64,000 nt of DNA. It comes from Chloroflexota bacterium. Its GTDB lineage: Bacteria > Chloroflexota > Dehalococcoidia > Lucifugimonadales > Lucifugimonadaceae. A program made the translations under genes and the position numbers. Shown here one piece after another: positions 27,302 to 34,422 of this stretch. The notes beneath the pieces are model-generated. The model made no database searches and had not been told where the DNA came from. It saw nothing but the letters and a program-made list of their open reading frames with translations. Each line of letters starts with the position of its first letter. Positions within the stretch are counted from its first letter, which is position 1. Location: assembly GCA_024275195.1 (NCBI GenBank), contig JAJRZP010000160.1:1-64000 (forward strand). The letters are read 5' to 3'.

Positions 27302-28465
27302 CTAATCAAGCTCGTCGAAGCGGTCGCCCCAGAACTGGGTGTGAGGATTGAAGCCTTCCCATGCCCAGTAGTAAGCCGATATGAACGGCGCTCGCTGAAG
27401 TATCGTGCCCTTCAGAGGTCCCTCGGTTGCAACACCGGCTTCGATATCCCACGTGGAGCCAGTTTCCGTGTCCGCAACTCGCCTGCCTGACGACAACCCA
27501 GAGCCTTCGACAATCTCGAATGTCAGACGATCAGGCAACGCCTCCGGTCCGTTAAGTCCGGTTATTGGGGTTCGCAGGAAGACATGGATTACGCGCGAGT
27601 CCCTGTCGGCGAAGACTGCAACCGGGAACTCTCCAACAGATTCATTCACGACACCTTCGATCGCCGAAGATGCGAAGTAGAAACCCTTGGCGGCATCTCC
27701 TATCGACACACCGATAACGAATCTGTCTATTGGGCTAAAGCCTCTGTATTCGAGATTGGCCCGCTCGTCGACCAGAAGCTTCGTTTCTGGCTGACGACTA
27801 AGCCACGTTTTCCACGGGACAAACTCGTACGGAAGGAGCGTCAGCCGAGTTCCGGTCAACTCGCCCTCGATCGCGGCCCCCCACGGCTGCGACCATACGC
27901 TTTTGGTCTCCCAATCCCACCACGTCATCGCGCTTTTGAACAGCGCTCCTTCGTTCCCGAAGGTGTATTCTTCTCCATCGATTCGCCGATCATGCACGAG
28001 ACCGGTGTAGCAAATCGGTCACCAACTGACCAGCACCGGGGTACCACCTACCTCGTCATTGACCATCTCTCTGACACGGAGGAGGCCGATTGGATACGCT
28101 CTGGCATCGCCGTTGATAACCAGCCCCATGACCATCTCATCCATGCGAAGCGTCGACTCACTCGGCGAAACGAACTTCGGCGTGTAGATCGGTTCGATCG
28201 CATCTCTGGGGAGTCGCTCTCGCTCATAGAAGCCAAGATCAATTTCGCGGTCAAGCTGGCGGATTTCAGGGTTAGGGTTCAACTCGACGAACGGCTCTAC
28301 GTCGAATTCGGGCAATGAAGGTGGCGCCGTCGCTGACGGCTCGACTTGGGCAGTCGGTTGAGCGGTGGTCGTGGCGCAGGCAACTGCCAGTCCGACAACT
28401 GACAAACTTATCGCGAGGACGAACCATCGCCCCAACAACGCCGACCGCGGCGAACTTGAAATCAT
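27302..28465 (-). CDS. DUF3179 lipoprotein with in-frame UGA, candidate selenoprotein (Sec149)
   Basis: The track splits this gene into two minus ORFs (28019..28465 and 27302..27997). Both are in one frame, separated only by a TGA at 28021-28019 and seven sense codons. Read through, the protein has 387 residues: a lipoprotein signal with lipobox LAVAC near residue 30, a Pro/Ala linker, and a full DUF3179 domain (IEPIYTPKFVS, RAYPIGLLRVREMVNDEVGG, then VSW-UGA-PICYTG, HDRRIDGEEYTFGNEGALF, SVWSQPWG). DUF3179 proteins normally read CPxC here, so the UGA replaces the first Cys and gives a UxxC redox pair (Sec149, Cys152). No other lesion is seen and a SECIS-like hairpin follows. Function of the family is unknown; a redox role on the outer membrane face is inference. 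The alternative is a recent nonsense mutation. Confidence 0.75.
27986..28018 (-). promoter_or_regulatory. Candidate bacterial SECIS element in the DUF3179 gene
   Basis: Directly after the UGA the mRNA can fold with 5' arm CCGAUUUGC and 3' arm GCA-U-GAUCGG, nine pairs with a bulged U. Above it come a second bulged U on the 5' side, two pairs (AC:GU) and an apical loop ACCGGUCUC. E. coli fdhF has the same upper plan: a bulged U, two base pairs and a loop containing GGUCU. GGUCU starts 16 bases after the UGA here versus 19 in fdhF. Folding was done by eye. Confidence 0.65.
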
Positions 28466-28693
28466 CTGGAGTGAATATCCATATGATTTTGATGCACGTA
28501 GTCGGCAATTGGTTGCTGAGTTCGAACGTCGATCACGCGCGCTTTCACTTCGAGAATCGTTATACGAGTGAGGACTGGTTCTCAGATTTGGCTCAGGTCG
28601 ACCTCAAAAGCCTTCGGTCGTTCCTTGACACAGGCGAACCGCCGAATAGAGTACCCGGGTCGGGAACCACCAATATGACTCGATCGAGAAGAC
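28466..28693. other. Divergent gap between the DUF3179 and acylase genes
   Basis: About 230 bases with no gene I can support; the track ORFs here (for example 28315..28713) have no recognisable content and are out of phase with both neighbours. Promoters for both divergent genes must lie here, but no strong match stands out. Confidence 0.4.
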
Positions 28694-31039
28694 ATGACAA
28701 ACCAGATAACTGAAGCCGATCTACAGAGCGCACTACCTGATGTTGAGTCAGATCAAAAGCTATCTGGAATTACCGGCGAGGCAACGATTCATCGTGATGA
28801 ATGGGGCATTCCGCACATCACGGCTGAAAACGAAGCCGACTTGTTCTTTGCACAGGGATTTGCGACTGCACAGGATCGCCTATTTCAGATGGATTTCGAT
28901 CGTCTACGCTGCCTGGGCCGATCCTCCGAACATCTGGGTGTCCACGGACTTGCCCAGGACAGGCTCATGCGACGTCGGTCGCTGAGGATAGTCTCGAAGC
29001 GCGATCTCGAAGTTTGCAGTACCGAGGCCCGGGCGATGATCACTGCCTACACCGCTGGCGTAAACGCTTTTATCGAATCGGACTCCCCGCTTCCCGTTGA
29101 GTACACGCTGACCGGCACGAAGCCCGAGAAATGGGAAGACTGGCACTGTATTCTGGTCTACAAGGTGCGGAACACGGCTGAGGGTTCGTTTCAGGCGAAG
29201 CTCTGGCTGGCAAAACTTGCAGCCGAGATAGGACCCGAGCGCACTGCGGCGATCTCTCCCGGGAGTCAACCGGGCGCTTTGATGACTGTGCCTCCGGGTG
29301 CTGAATACTCTGGCCCAGCGTTGAATGCCATCGAAGAACTGACCAACGTTGTGAACGCCACACAGTCGCTCCGTGAGACTGACGGCGGATCGAACGGTTG
29401 GGCCATTTCTGGCGACCGCACGGAATCAGGGCTTCCTCTCGTGGCCGGCGATTCCCATCGCGGGCTGGAAGTTCCCAACGTCTACTATCAGGTACATCTC
29501 AAATCACCCGATTTTCAGGTTCTCGGACATTCGATCCCCGGTGTTCCTATGGCGATGCATTTCGCCCACAACGAGAATATTGGATGGGGCATGACGCATG
29601 GAGGCGCTGACACTCAGGATCTCTATGTTGAGCAACTTCGCCGAGCAGACGGCAAGGTCGAGTACCTCTTCGAAGGAAACTGGCTCGAAGCGGTCCGTTC
29701 GGTCGAAACGATATCAGTAAGGAAAGGAAAATCTGAGGAAGTCGAAATCGTCGAAACCCATCACGGTTCGATAATTTCCGGTAGCGTCGATTCCGGTTGG
29801 GGAATTGCGATTTCTGACCCCGGTTCGAGGAGCGGAACCAGATGGGTCGATGCCGCATATGGGGCTATGAAATCGTACTCTGCCGACGAACTGGAGAAGG
29901 CGTTCGATACGTGGACCGATCGCGTCAACAACTACCCCTATGCCGACATTCACGGAAATTTCGGCTACCTGTTCAAAGGGCGAGTGCCAGCCAGAAGTGC
30001 AGTGAATGGCTGGGGGCCGGTGCCGGGTTGGACAGGGGAGCACGAATGGAGCGGATTCATCCCGAATCCAGATTTACCGCGCTCGAAGAACCCTGATTCA
30101 GGCTGGATCGTTACCTGCAACCAGCGTGTTGTCGACCACGACTACGAACACTATCTGACCCACCTGTATGGAACAGACTACCGGGCGCGGCGGATACGAG
30201 ATCGCATCAATGACCTGTCGGACCGTAAAGCAAGTGTCGAGGATATGTCTTCGATCCACGCCGATACTGTGTCGATACCCGCTGCGGCTCTCAGCAACGC
30301 GATCATCGCTCTTCCGTCGCTGGACGGCATATACGCAGCGGCGGCAGCCTTGTTGGTCGAATGGGATCACGACCTGAAGGAAGATTCATCGGCTGCTGCG
30401 GTGTATGGCGCAGCGAATCGCGAGCTCAACAAACAACTTGCGATCGCCGCGTACGGATCCCTTGCTGGAGGGGTGACGGGGGAGACGGTCGATGCCGGTG
30501 CGGAAGATCAACTGCGTCGGCAACTTAAACCGGATTTCATTCGACGGCTCGGCGATAGCTCACTTGCGGACGCACCATATGGGTTCGACACTGATGAGAT
30601 TGTTGAGAAATCATTCAGGGCGGGAGTCGATTATCTCGTCGAACGTCTCGGCGACAACTCCGACAAATGGCGTTGGGGCGATCTGCACAAGACCGAGCAC
30701 GTACACCCACTGGCAGGCGCGTTCCCAGAATCGGCCGACCAGCTCAACCCCCCAAGGGTAGAGGCGTCGGGCGACGGTGATGTGCCGTTCGCCAGCGCAA
30801 GCCCGACCCCTTCCGAGTTCGCGATAAAAACTGGACCGATCAACAGGTATATCCACGACCCCTCGAACTGGAGCAACGGTCGCTGGATAGTTCCGCTCGG
30901 ATCCTCCGGGCACCCGGCTAGCCCGCACTACTCCGACCAGCAGGAAAAATGGGCAAAAGTTGAGACGATACCGCAACTCTGGGACTGGGCGGAGATCGCA
31001 GCCAGTGCCTTATCGACCCAGCGCTTGCTGCCCGAATAA
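28694..31039 (+). CDS. Penicillin acylase (Ntn-hydrolase) family protein
   Basis: A 781-residue member of the penicillin amidase / acyl-homoserine-lactone acylase family (peptidase S45). The alpha part starts VTIHRD-like (GEATIHRDEWGIPHI) and includes FATAQDRLFQMD. The autocatalytic cleavage site and N-terminal nucleophile are in GGSNGWAISG (about Ser233), followed by VAGDSHRGLEVPNVYYQ and, in the beta part, YADIHGNFGYLFKGRVP. These enzymes hydrolyse amides of aromatic or fatty acids; the substrate cannot be assigned. Unlike secreted relatives, no signal peptide is visible after the ATG (MTNQITEADL). GAAG precedes the start. A stem-loop follows the stop. Confidence 0.88.
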   Translation: MTNQITEADLQSALPDVESDQKLSGITGEATIHRDEWGIPHITAENEADLFFAQGFATAQDRLFQMDFDRLRCLGRSSEHLGVHGLAQDRLMRRRSLRIVSKRDLEVCSTEARAMITAYTAGVNAFIESDSPLPVEYTLTGTKPEKWEDWHCILVYKVRNTAEGSFQAKLWLAKLAAEIGPERTAAISPGSQPGALMTVPPGAEYSGPALNAIEELTNVVNATQSLRETDGGSNGWAISGDRTESGLPLVAGDSHRGLEVPNVYYQVHLKSPDFQVLGHSIPGVPMAMHFAHNENIGWGMTHGGADTQDLYVEQLRRADGKVEYLFEGNWLEAVRSVETISVRKGKSEEVEIVETHHGSIISGSVDSGWGIAISDPGSRSGTRWVDAAYGAMKSYSADELEKAFDTWTDRVNNYPYADIHGNFGYLFKGRVPARSAVNGWGPVPGWTGEHEWSGFIPNPDLPRSKNPDSGWIVTCNQRVVDHDYEHYLTHLYGTDYRARRIRDRINDLSDRKASVEDMSSIHADTVSIPAAALSNAIIALPSLDGIYAAAAALLVEWDHDLKEDSSAAAVYGAANRELNKQLAIAAYGSLAGGVTGETVDAGAEDQLRRQLKPDFIRRLGDSSLADAPYGFDTDEIVEKSFRAGVDYLVERLGDNSDKWRWGDLHKTEHVHPLAGAFPESADQLNPPRVEASGDGDVPFASASPTPSEFAIKTGPINRYIHDPSNWSNGRWIVPLGSSGHPASPHYSDQQEKWAKVETIPQLWDWAEIAASALSTQRLLPE

Positions 31040-31040
31040 C

Positions 31041-31087
31041 ATGCCCGAATGATCACAGGTCGAATACCGACTGCCTGTTTCGGGCAT
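31041..31087 (+). terminator. Stem-loop after the acylase gene, without T-run
   Basis: ATGCCCGAA (31041-31049) pairs with TTCGGGCAT (31079-31087), with an inner ACAGG/CCTGT stem. It begins one base after the stop codon. No T-tract follows, so it may protect the 3' end or act as a factor-dependent terminator. Confidence 0.45.
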
Positions 31088-31195
31088 TACGGTCTCGCAA
31101 GTACTCAACCGCTTACATAAAAGAGTGGCGAAAATCCTCAGTGAGTTCACAGAATTCGCTGCGCTTAGTGGAAACCAGCTAAGCAAGCCCTCGAA

Positions 31196-31285
31196 TGCGA
31201 CGAATATCGCACCCTGCAAGAGTAGTGCCTCGCCTGTTCGTAGCATATGCGTTGTTATCAGTTGTTTACATGACGAATATCGTCA
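31196..31285. promoter_or_regulatory. Pair of operator-like palindromes sharing GACGAATATCG
   Basis: TGCGA-CGAATA-TCGCA (31196-31211) and TGACGA-ATA-TCGTCA (31271-31285) are both inverted repeats and share the 11-base string GACGAATATCG. The copies are 73 bases apart, close to seven helical turns. The second sits just upstream of an extended -10 promoter. A repressor or activator binding both is inference. Confidence 0.4.
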
Positions 31286-31292
31286 CGAAACC

Positions 31293-31301
31293 TGCTATAA
31301 T
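31293..31301 (+). promoter_or_regulatory. Extended -10 promoter of the small ORF
   Basis: TGCTATAAT is a perfect extended -10 box about 97 bases before the TTG of the 54-residue ORF. The palindrome at 31271 overlaps where a -35 element or regulator would sit. Confidence 0.5.
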
Positions 31302-31397
31302 TGATCTCAGTTCACCGGATGGAAAATAACGAAATCCACTGGTAGGACGCTAAACGGTACGGAATCCGTTTTGTAGTTTTCGCAAAGAGAGAACAAA

Positions 31398-31562
31398 TTG
31401 AGTAATGTCATCCGTCTCGCAATCAGGCGGCTTGGCCATGCATTCGACACACGACTCGTGTCATCGAAAGAGCTGGACCATGCAATCATGCTTGGTGAAA
31501 AGGTCGCACGATACAGTCGCTACACGCCGAATGACGTTCGTCGCGGCTACCGAGTTGACTAG
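31398..31562 (+). CDS. Small basic protein of unknown function
   Basis: Too short for the track. A TTG start with AGAGAG about 8 bases upstream opens a 54-residue frame ending at TAG: MSNVIRLAIRRLGH, then SKELDHAIMLGEKVARYSRY, then NDVRRGYRVD. It is rich in Arg, has no TM segment and could form amphipathic helices. It sits between an extended -10 promoter with operator-like repeats and a strong terminator, which makes a transcribed unit plausible in an otherwise empty 650-base gap. I recognise no family. Confidence 0.45.
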   Translation: MSNVIRLAIRRLGHAFDTRLVSSKELDHAIMLGEKVARYSRYTPNDVRRGYRVD

Positions 31563-31630
31563 TACCCATCAATAATCCTCCTGATGGGATAGAAATCAAA
31601 TCGGATAGTGCACTGACGATGTGCAAAAAG

Positions 31631-31660
31631 AAGCCCTCGATCACAATGATCGGGGGCTTT
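31631..31660. terminator. Bidirectional terminator
   Basis: AAGCCCTCGATCA and TGATCGGGGGCTT form a 13-pair stem with loop CAA. CTTT follows on the plus strand, and an A-tract before it gives a T-run on the minus strand. It would end both the small plus-strand ORF and the minus-strand enolase-family gene. Confidence 0.75.
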
Positions 31661-31691
31661 CTCGTTAACCGACCAATTCCAGCCAACACGG

Positions 31692-32846
31692 TTAGTGCCA
31701 GCGGCGTTCGTCTTCCACCGTTCGAATATTTCTCGGAGGGAACGGTTTGTACGGATGCTCGGCAAGTTTTGATTCATCTATCTCGATACCGAGTCCCGGC
31801 TCGGTCGGCAGTTCGATATAGCTGTTGTGCGGTTCGAGGTATCCCTTCGTCATGTCGCGGCAGACATCCTCGACATTGACGAAGTATTCATAGATGAGGA
31901 AGTTTGGAATCGTCGCCGAAGCGTGGATGGCGGCTGCACTACCGATCGATGTCGAGTTGTACCCATGTGGAGAAACGCCGATGTAGTGTGGTTGAGCCAT
32001 CGCTGCGATCTGGGTCAGTTCGAGAATGCCACCGGTGTTGCAGATATCGGGGTTAATGATGTCGACCGCCCGCTTTTCGAGAATATCGCGGAAGCCGTTC
32101 CGGGTGTAGTGAGCTTCGCCGGTCACGATAGGGATGGTCGTGTTGTCTTTCACTTCCCGGATCGCATCGATATTGTCGGGAGGGCAGGGCTCTTCAAACC
32201 AATACGGGTTGTACTGTTCCATCATTTTCGCCGCTCGAATGGCGTGATTTGGTGCGAGTCGGCGATGCACCTCGACCAGTAGCTCAACATCGGGGCCGAC
32301 AGCATCTCGAACTTTTCCCACAGTGTGGGCGGCTTCGACTAGTTCGTCCCTATTCTGATACTCTCGCCAGGGACCAGGAAAAGGATCGAACTTGAGGGCG
32401 TTGAAACCGCGTTGTTCGACCAGTCGAGCGGCTTCCTGTGCCACATCGTCAGCGTCGCCTCTTGCCCATCCGTTCGCATAGACACGAATGTGGGGTCTTA
32501 CCGGGCCTCCGATGAGGTTATAGATAGGTTGACCGACAGCTTTTCCAACAATGTCCCACATTGCGATTTCGATGCCGCTGAGGGCGCAATGGAGATCCAT
32601 CGCCGACCGTTTTGTGGCGAAATCTTCGTGGGCCACATGCATGAAGTGGCGAATGTGGAACGGATCGCGATCGACGAGGTATCGTGCCAGTTGATCGACA
32701 TGGGCTTCGACCTGTGTATCGCGGTCTGACTGCGAATATGCCTCGCCCCAGCCGGTGATTCCTGCGTCGGTCGAAAGCTTCACGAATATGAAGTTCTTTC
32801 CTGCGCCCGGATTCCACTTGATTACCTCGATATCGGTGATTTTCAA
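31692..32846 (-). CDS. Enolase-superfamily dehydratase, galactonate/mannonate dehydratase-like
   Basis: A mandelate-racemase-type enzyme. The track starts at a TTG at 32912, but the TTG at 32846 has GGAG seven bases upstream and gives MKITDIEVIKW and 384 residues, matching the family N-terminus. Catalytic features (numbered from 32846): ALKFDPF (K152), metal ligands in LVEVHRR (E192), WFEEPCPP (E218) and VTGEAHYTR (E244), then NPDICNTGG (D267) and VSPHGYNS (H294). This pattern resembles sugar-acid dehydratases of the D-galactonate group; the real substrate is unknown. It lies downstream of an MhpD-type hydratase on the same strand, suggesting a catabolic operon. Confidence 0.87.
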   Translation of the reverse strand: MKITDIEVIKWNPGAGKNFIFVKLSTDAGITGWGEAYSQSDRDTQVEAHVDQLARYLVDRDPFHIRHFMHVAHEDFATKRSAMDLHCALSGIEIAMWDIVGKAVGQPIYNLIGGPVRPHIRVYANGWARGDADDVAQEAARLVEQRGFNALKFDPFPGPWREYQNRDELVEAAHTVGKVRDAVGPDVELLVEVHRRLAPNHAIRAAKMMEQYNPYWFEEPCPPDNIDAIREVKDNTTIPIVTGEAHYTRNGFRDILEKRAVDIINPDICNTGGILELTQIAAMAQPHYIGVSPHGYNSTSIGSAAAIHASATIPNFLIYEYFVNVEDVCRDMTKGYLEPHNSYIELPTEPGLGIEIDESKLAEHPYKPFPPRNIRTVEDERRWH

Positions 32847-32945
32847 TGTGCCGCTCCAGAGTCGTGTGCGCAATTCGTTCAGTAACGCAGCGGCATCATA
32901 TACCCGATACAAGCGGAGTGATGTCTCGCGGCAGGGCAGGTCGAT

Positions 32946-33749
32946 TTACACGAACTTTACGAGAGCACCACCGACTCCCTCTATCTCTACAGAAACCTCG
33001 TCTCCGGGCATGACCCAGTGTGTTTCGACCACGCTACCAAGCATGACAACCTCACCGGCTTTCAGGTGCTTGCCACGAGCCGCGAGTGAATTCGCCAGCC
33101 ATGCCAGCGCTTCGTATGGATGCCCAAGGATTTCACCGGTGGAACCCTCACCGACCTTCTTGCCATTAACTGTCATCTGCCCGATCGCCTTGCTCAGGTC
33201 GGGAGCCTCTTTAGCCGGTTTGGGTTTGCTGAGCACGATACCTGATGCAAAGAAATCGTCGGCAACCAAAGTTGGTGTGTCGACCCGCTTGTATTCAGTC
33301 CATCGATCATCGACGATCTCTATCGCACCAAACAACGCCTGAACAGCGGGAGCGACCGATTCTCGGGTAAAAGGTGAACCGTCGATGGCGGGATGTAGGT
33401 CATCTCCAACAAATGCCGCAATTTCGCACTCGACACCGGGTCGTGAGAAATTCTGAAATTGTGCTGAAGTGGCGATGTAGTTGGTCGAGGTGTTGAACAC
33501 CCCCCCAGCACAGGGATTTCCGATGCCGAGATATTGCTGCATCACCGGCGTAGTACAGCCGATCTTGTAACCGACACGTTTGCCGTAGCCAGCTTCATCG
33601 AGCAACGAGTGGAGTTGCTCCTGTACCGCGTAAGCCTCTGCTTCGTCGGAGGGCCGGAACTCTTCAGGGAGTCCGTCGATGGTTTGGTTACGCACACGAG
33701 TCAACGCGAGCACGCCTGCAGATTGCTTGAGTTGTTCCTGATTCATCAC
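32946..33749 (-). CDS. 2-keto-4-pentenoate hydratase family (MhpD/FAH-like) protein
   Basis: A 267-residue member of the hydratase/decarboxylase branch of the fumarylacetoacetate hydrolase superfamily. Visible features are KRVGYKIGCTTPVMQQYLG, the metal-ligand region GVECEIAAFVG, VADDFFASGIVLS and EILGHPYEALAWLAN. Such enzymes hydrate 2-hydroxypenta-2,4-dienoate or decarboxylate oxalocrotonate in aromatic breakdown. No ring-cleavage gene is near, so the true substrate may be a related 2-keto acid. It is first in a minus-strand pair with an enolase-family dehydratase, which would supply or use a 2-keto acid. Confidence 0.85.
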   Translation of the reverse strand: MMNQEQLKQSAGVLALTRVRNQTIDGLPEEFRPSDEAEAYAVQEQLHSLLDEAGYGKRVGYKIGCTTPVMQQYLGIGNPCAGGVFNTSTNYIATSAQFQNFSRPGVECEIAAFVGDDLHPAIDGSPFTRESVAPAVQALFGAIEIVDDRWTEYKRVDTPTLVADDFFASGIVLSKPKPAKEAPDLSKAIGQMTVNGKKVGEGSTGEILGHPYEALAWLANSLAARGKHLKAGEVVMLGSVVETHWVMPGDEVSVEIEGVGGALVKFV

Positions 33750-33888
33750 GGTGTTGAGTAGTGTCTCCCGACCGTCACTTGCTTTGGTCGAATTCGATAA
33801 ACAGATTCTATGGCTGTCCGTATAATCACGCAGCCGCTAATTTTTACACGGATGAGTAGTTGTCCGGCAGTAGCCACCATTCTTCGAT

Positions 33889-34338
33889 GTGAGAACTTTG
33901 TCCATCAAAATACCGCGCCGTCTACTGGCAGAACTTATCACGCATGCACTTCAAGATGATCCCAAAGAGATCTGTGGTCTGCTGTTCGGAACGGCAGACG
34001 AAGCCGATGAACTGCATCAGATGACGAATATCAGCAAAAAGCCGATCAGTAGATACTCGATGCAACCTGGCGAACTGCTGGAGGCTCAGGAAAAGGCTAA
34101 GAATTCAGATCGGGAGTTTGTGGCCATCTACCATTCCCACACCTTTACGCAGGGCTACCCATCGAAAACCGACATTAAAAACGCGCTGAAAGTGTCGAGT
34201 ATCGCCACCCGGCACGTGATCGTTTCGCTCGTCGAGAAGACACGTCCGGTGGTTCGTGCATTCTCGATAAACAGTGACTCCGAGGTGAGAGAGCTTGTCA
34301 TTCAGACAGACGGTGAACCTTACCGTGCTTCGGATTAG
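33889..34338 (+). CDS. JAMM/MPN-type zinc peptidase (M67 family, Mec-like)
   Basis: A 149-residue JAB/MPN-domain protein with a complete JAMM motif: catalytic Glu in DPKEICGLLFG and HSHTFTQGYPSKTD (HxH, S and D in the right spacing). Stand-alone bacterial members such as Mec cleave a sulfur-carrier protein from cysteine or process ubiquitin-like proteins. No ThiS/CysO-like carrier or cysteine synthase is next to it here, so the partner is unknown. It starts at GTG; the TTG three codons later is an alternative. Its end converges with cimA across a palindromic stem. Confidence 0.85.
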   Translation: MRTLSIKIPRRLLAELITHALQDDPKEICGLLFGTADEADELHQMTNISKKPISRYSMQPGELLEAQEKAKNSDREFVAIYHSHTFTQGYPSKTDIKNALKVSSIATRHVIVSLVEKTRPVVRAFSINSDSEVRELVIQTDGEPYRASD

Positions 34339-34370
34339 AACGGCAGTCAGCGTCGATCAAGAACTCTCAA

Positions 34371-34408
34371 CCGCCGTTACAGGATGATGATGCCTCCTGT
34401 AACGGCGG
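34371..34408. terminator. Perfect 14-base stem between converging genes
   Basis: CCGCCGTTACAGGA pairs with TCCTGTAACGGCGG around a 10-base loop, between the stops of the JAMM gene and cimA. No T-run follows on either strand, so it is a likely bidirectional 3'-end signal of the weaker kind. Confidence 0.55.
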
Positions 34409-34422
34409 AGTAGACGTAGTTT

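Noticed and set aside
27302-28465. DUF3179 region annotated as two separate genes or as a frameshifted pseudogene
   Set aside because: Both halves are in the same frame with only one TGA between them, at the conserved redox Cys codon, and a SECIS-like hairpin follows. A frameshift is excluded; a plain nonsense mutation remains the alternative.
31010-31246. Minus-strand 78-residue ORF after the acylase gene
   Set aside because: It overlaps the acylase C-terminus and a stem-loop, and has no recognisable domain or ribosome binding site.
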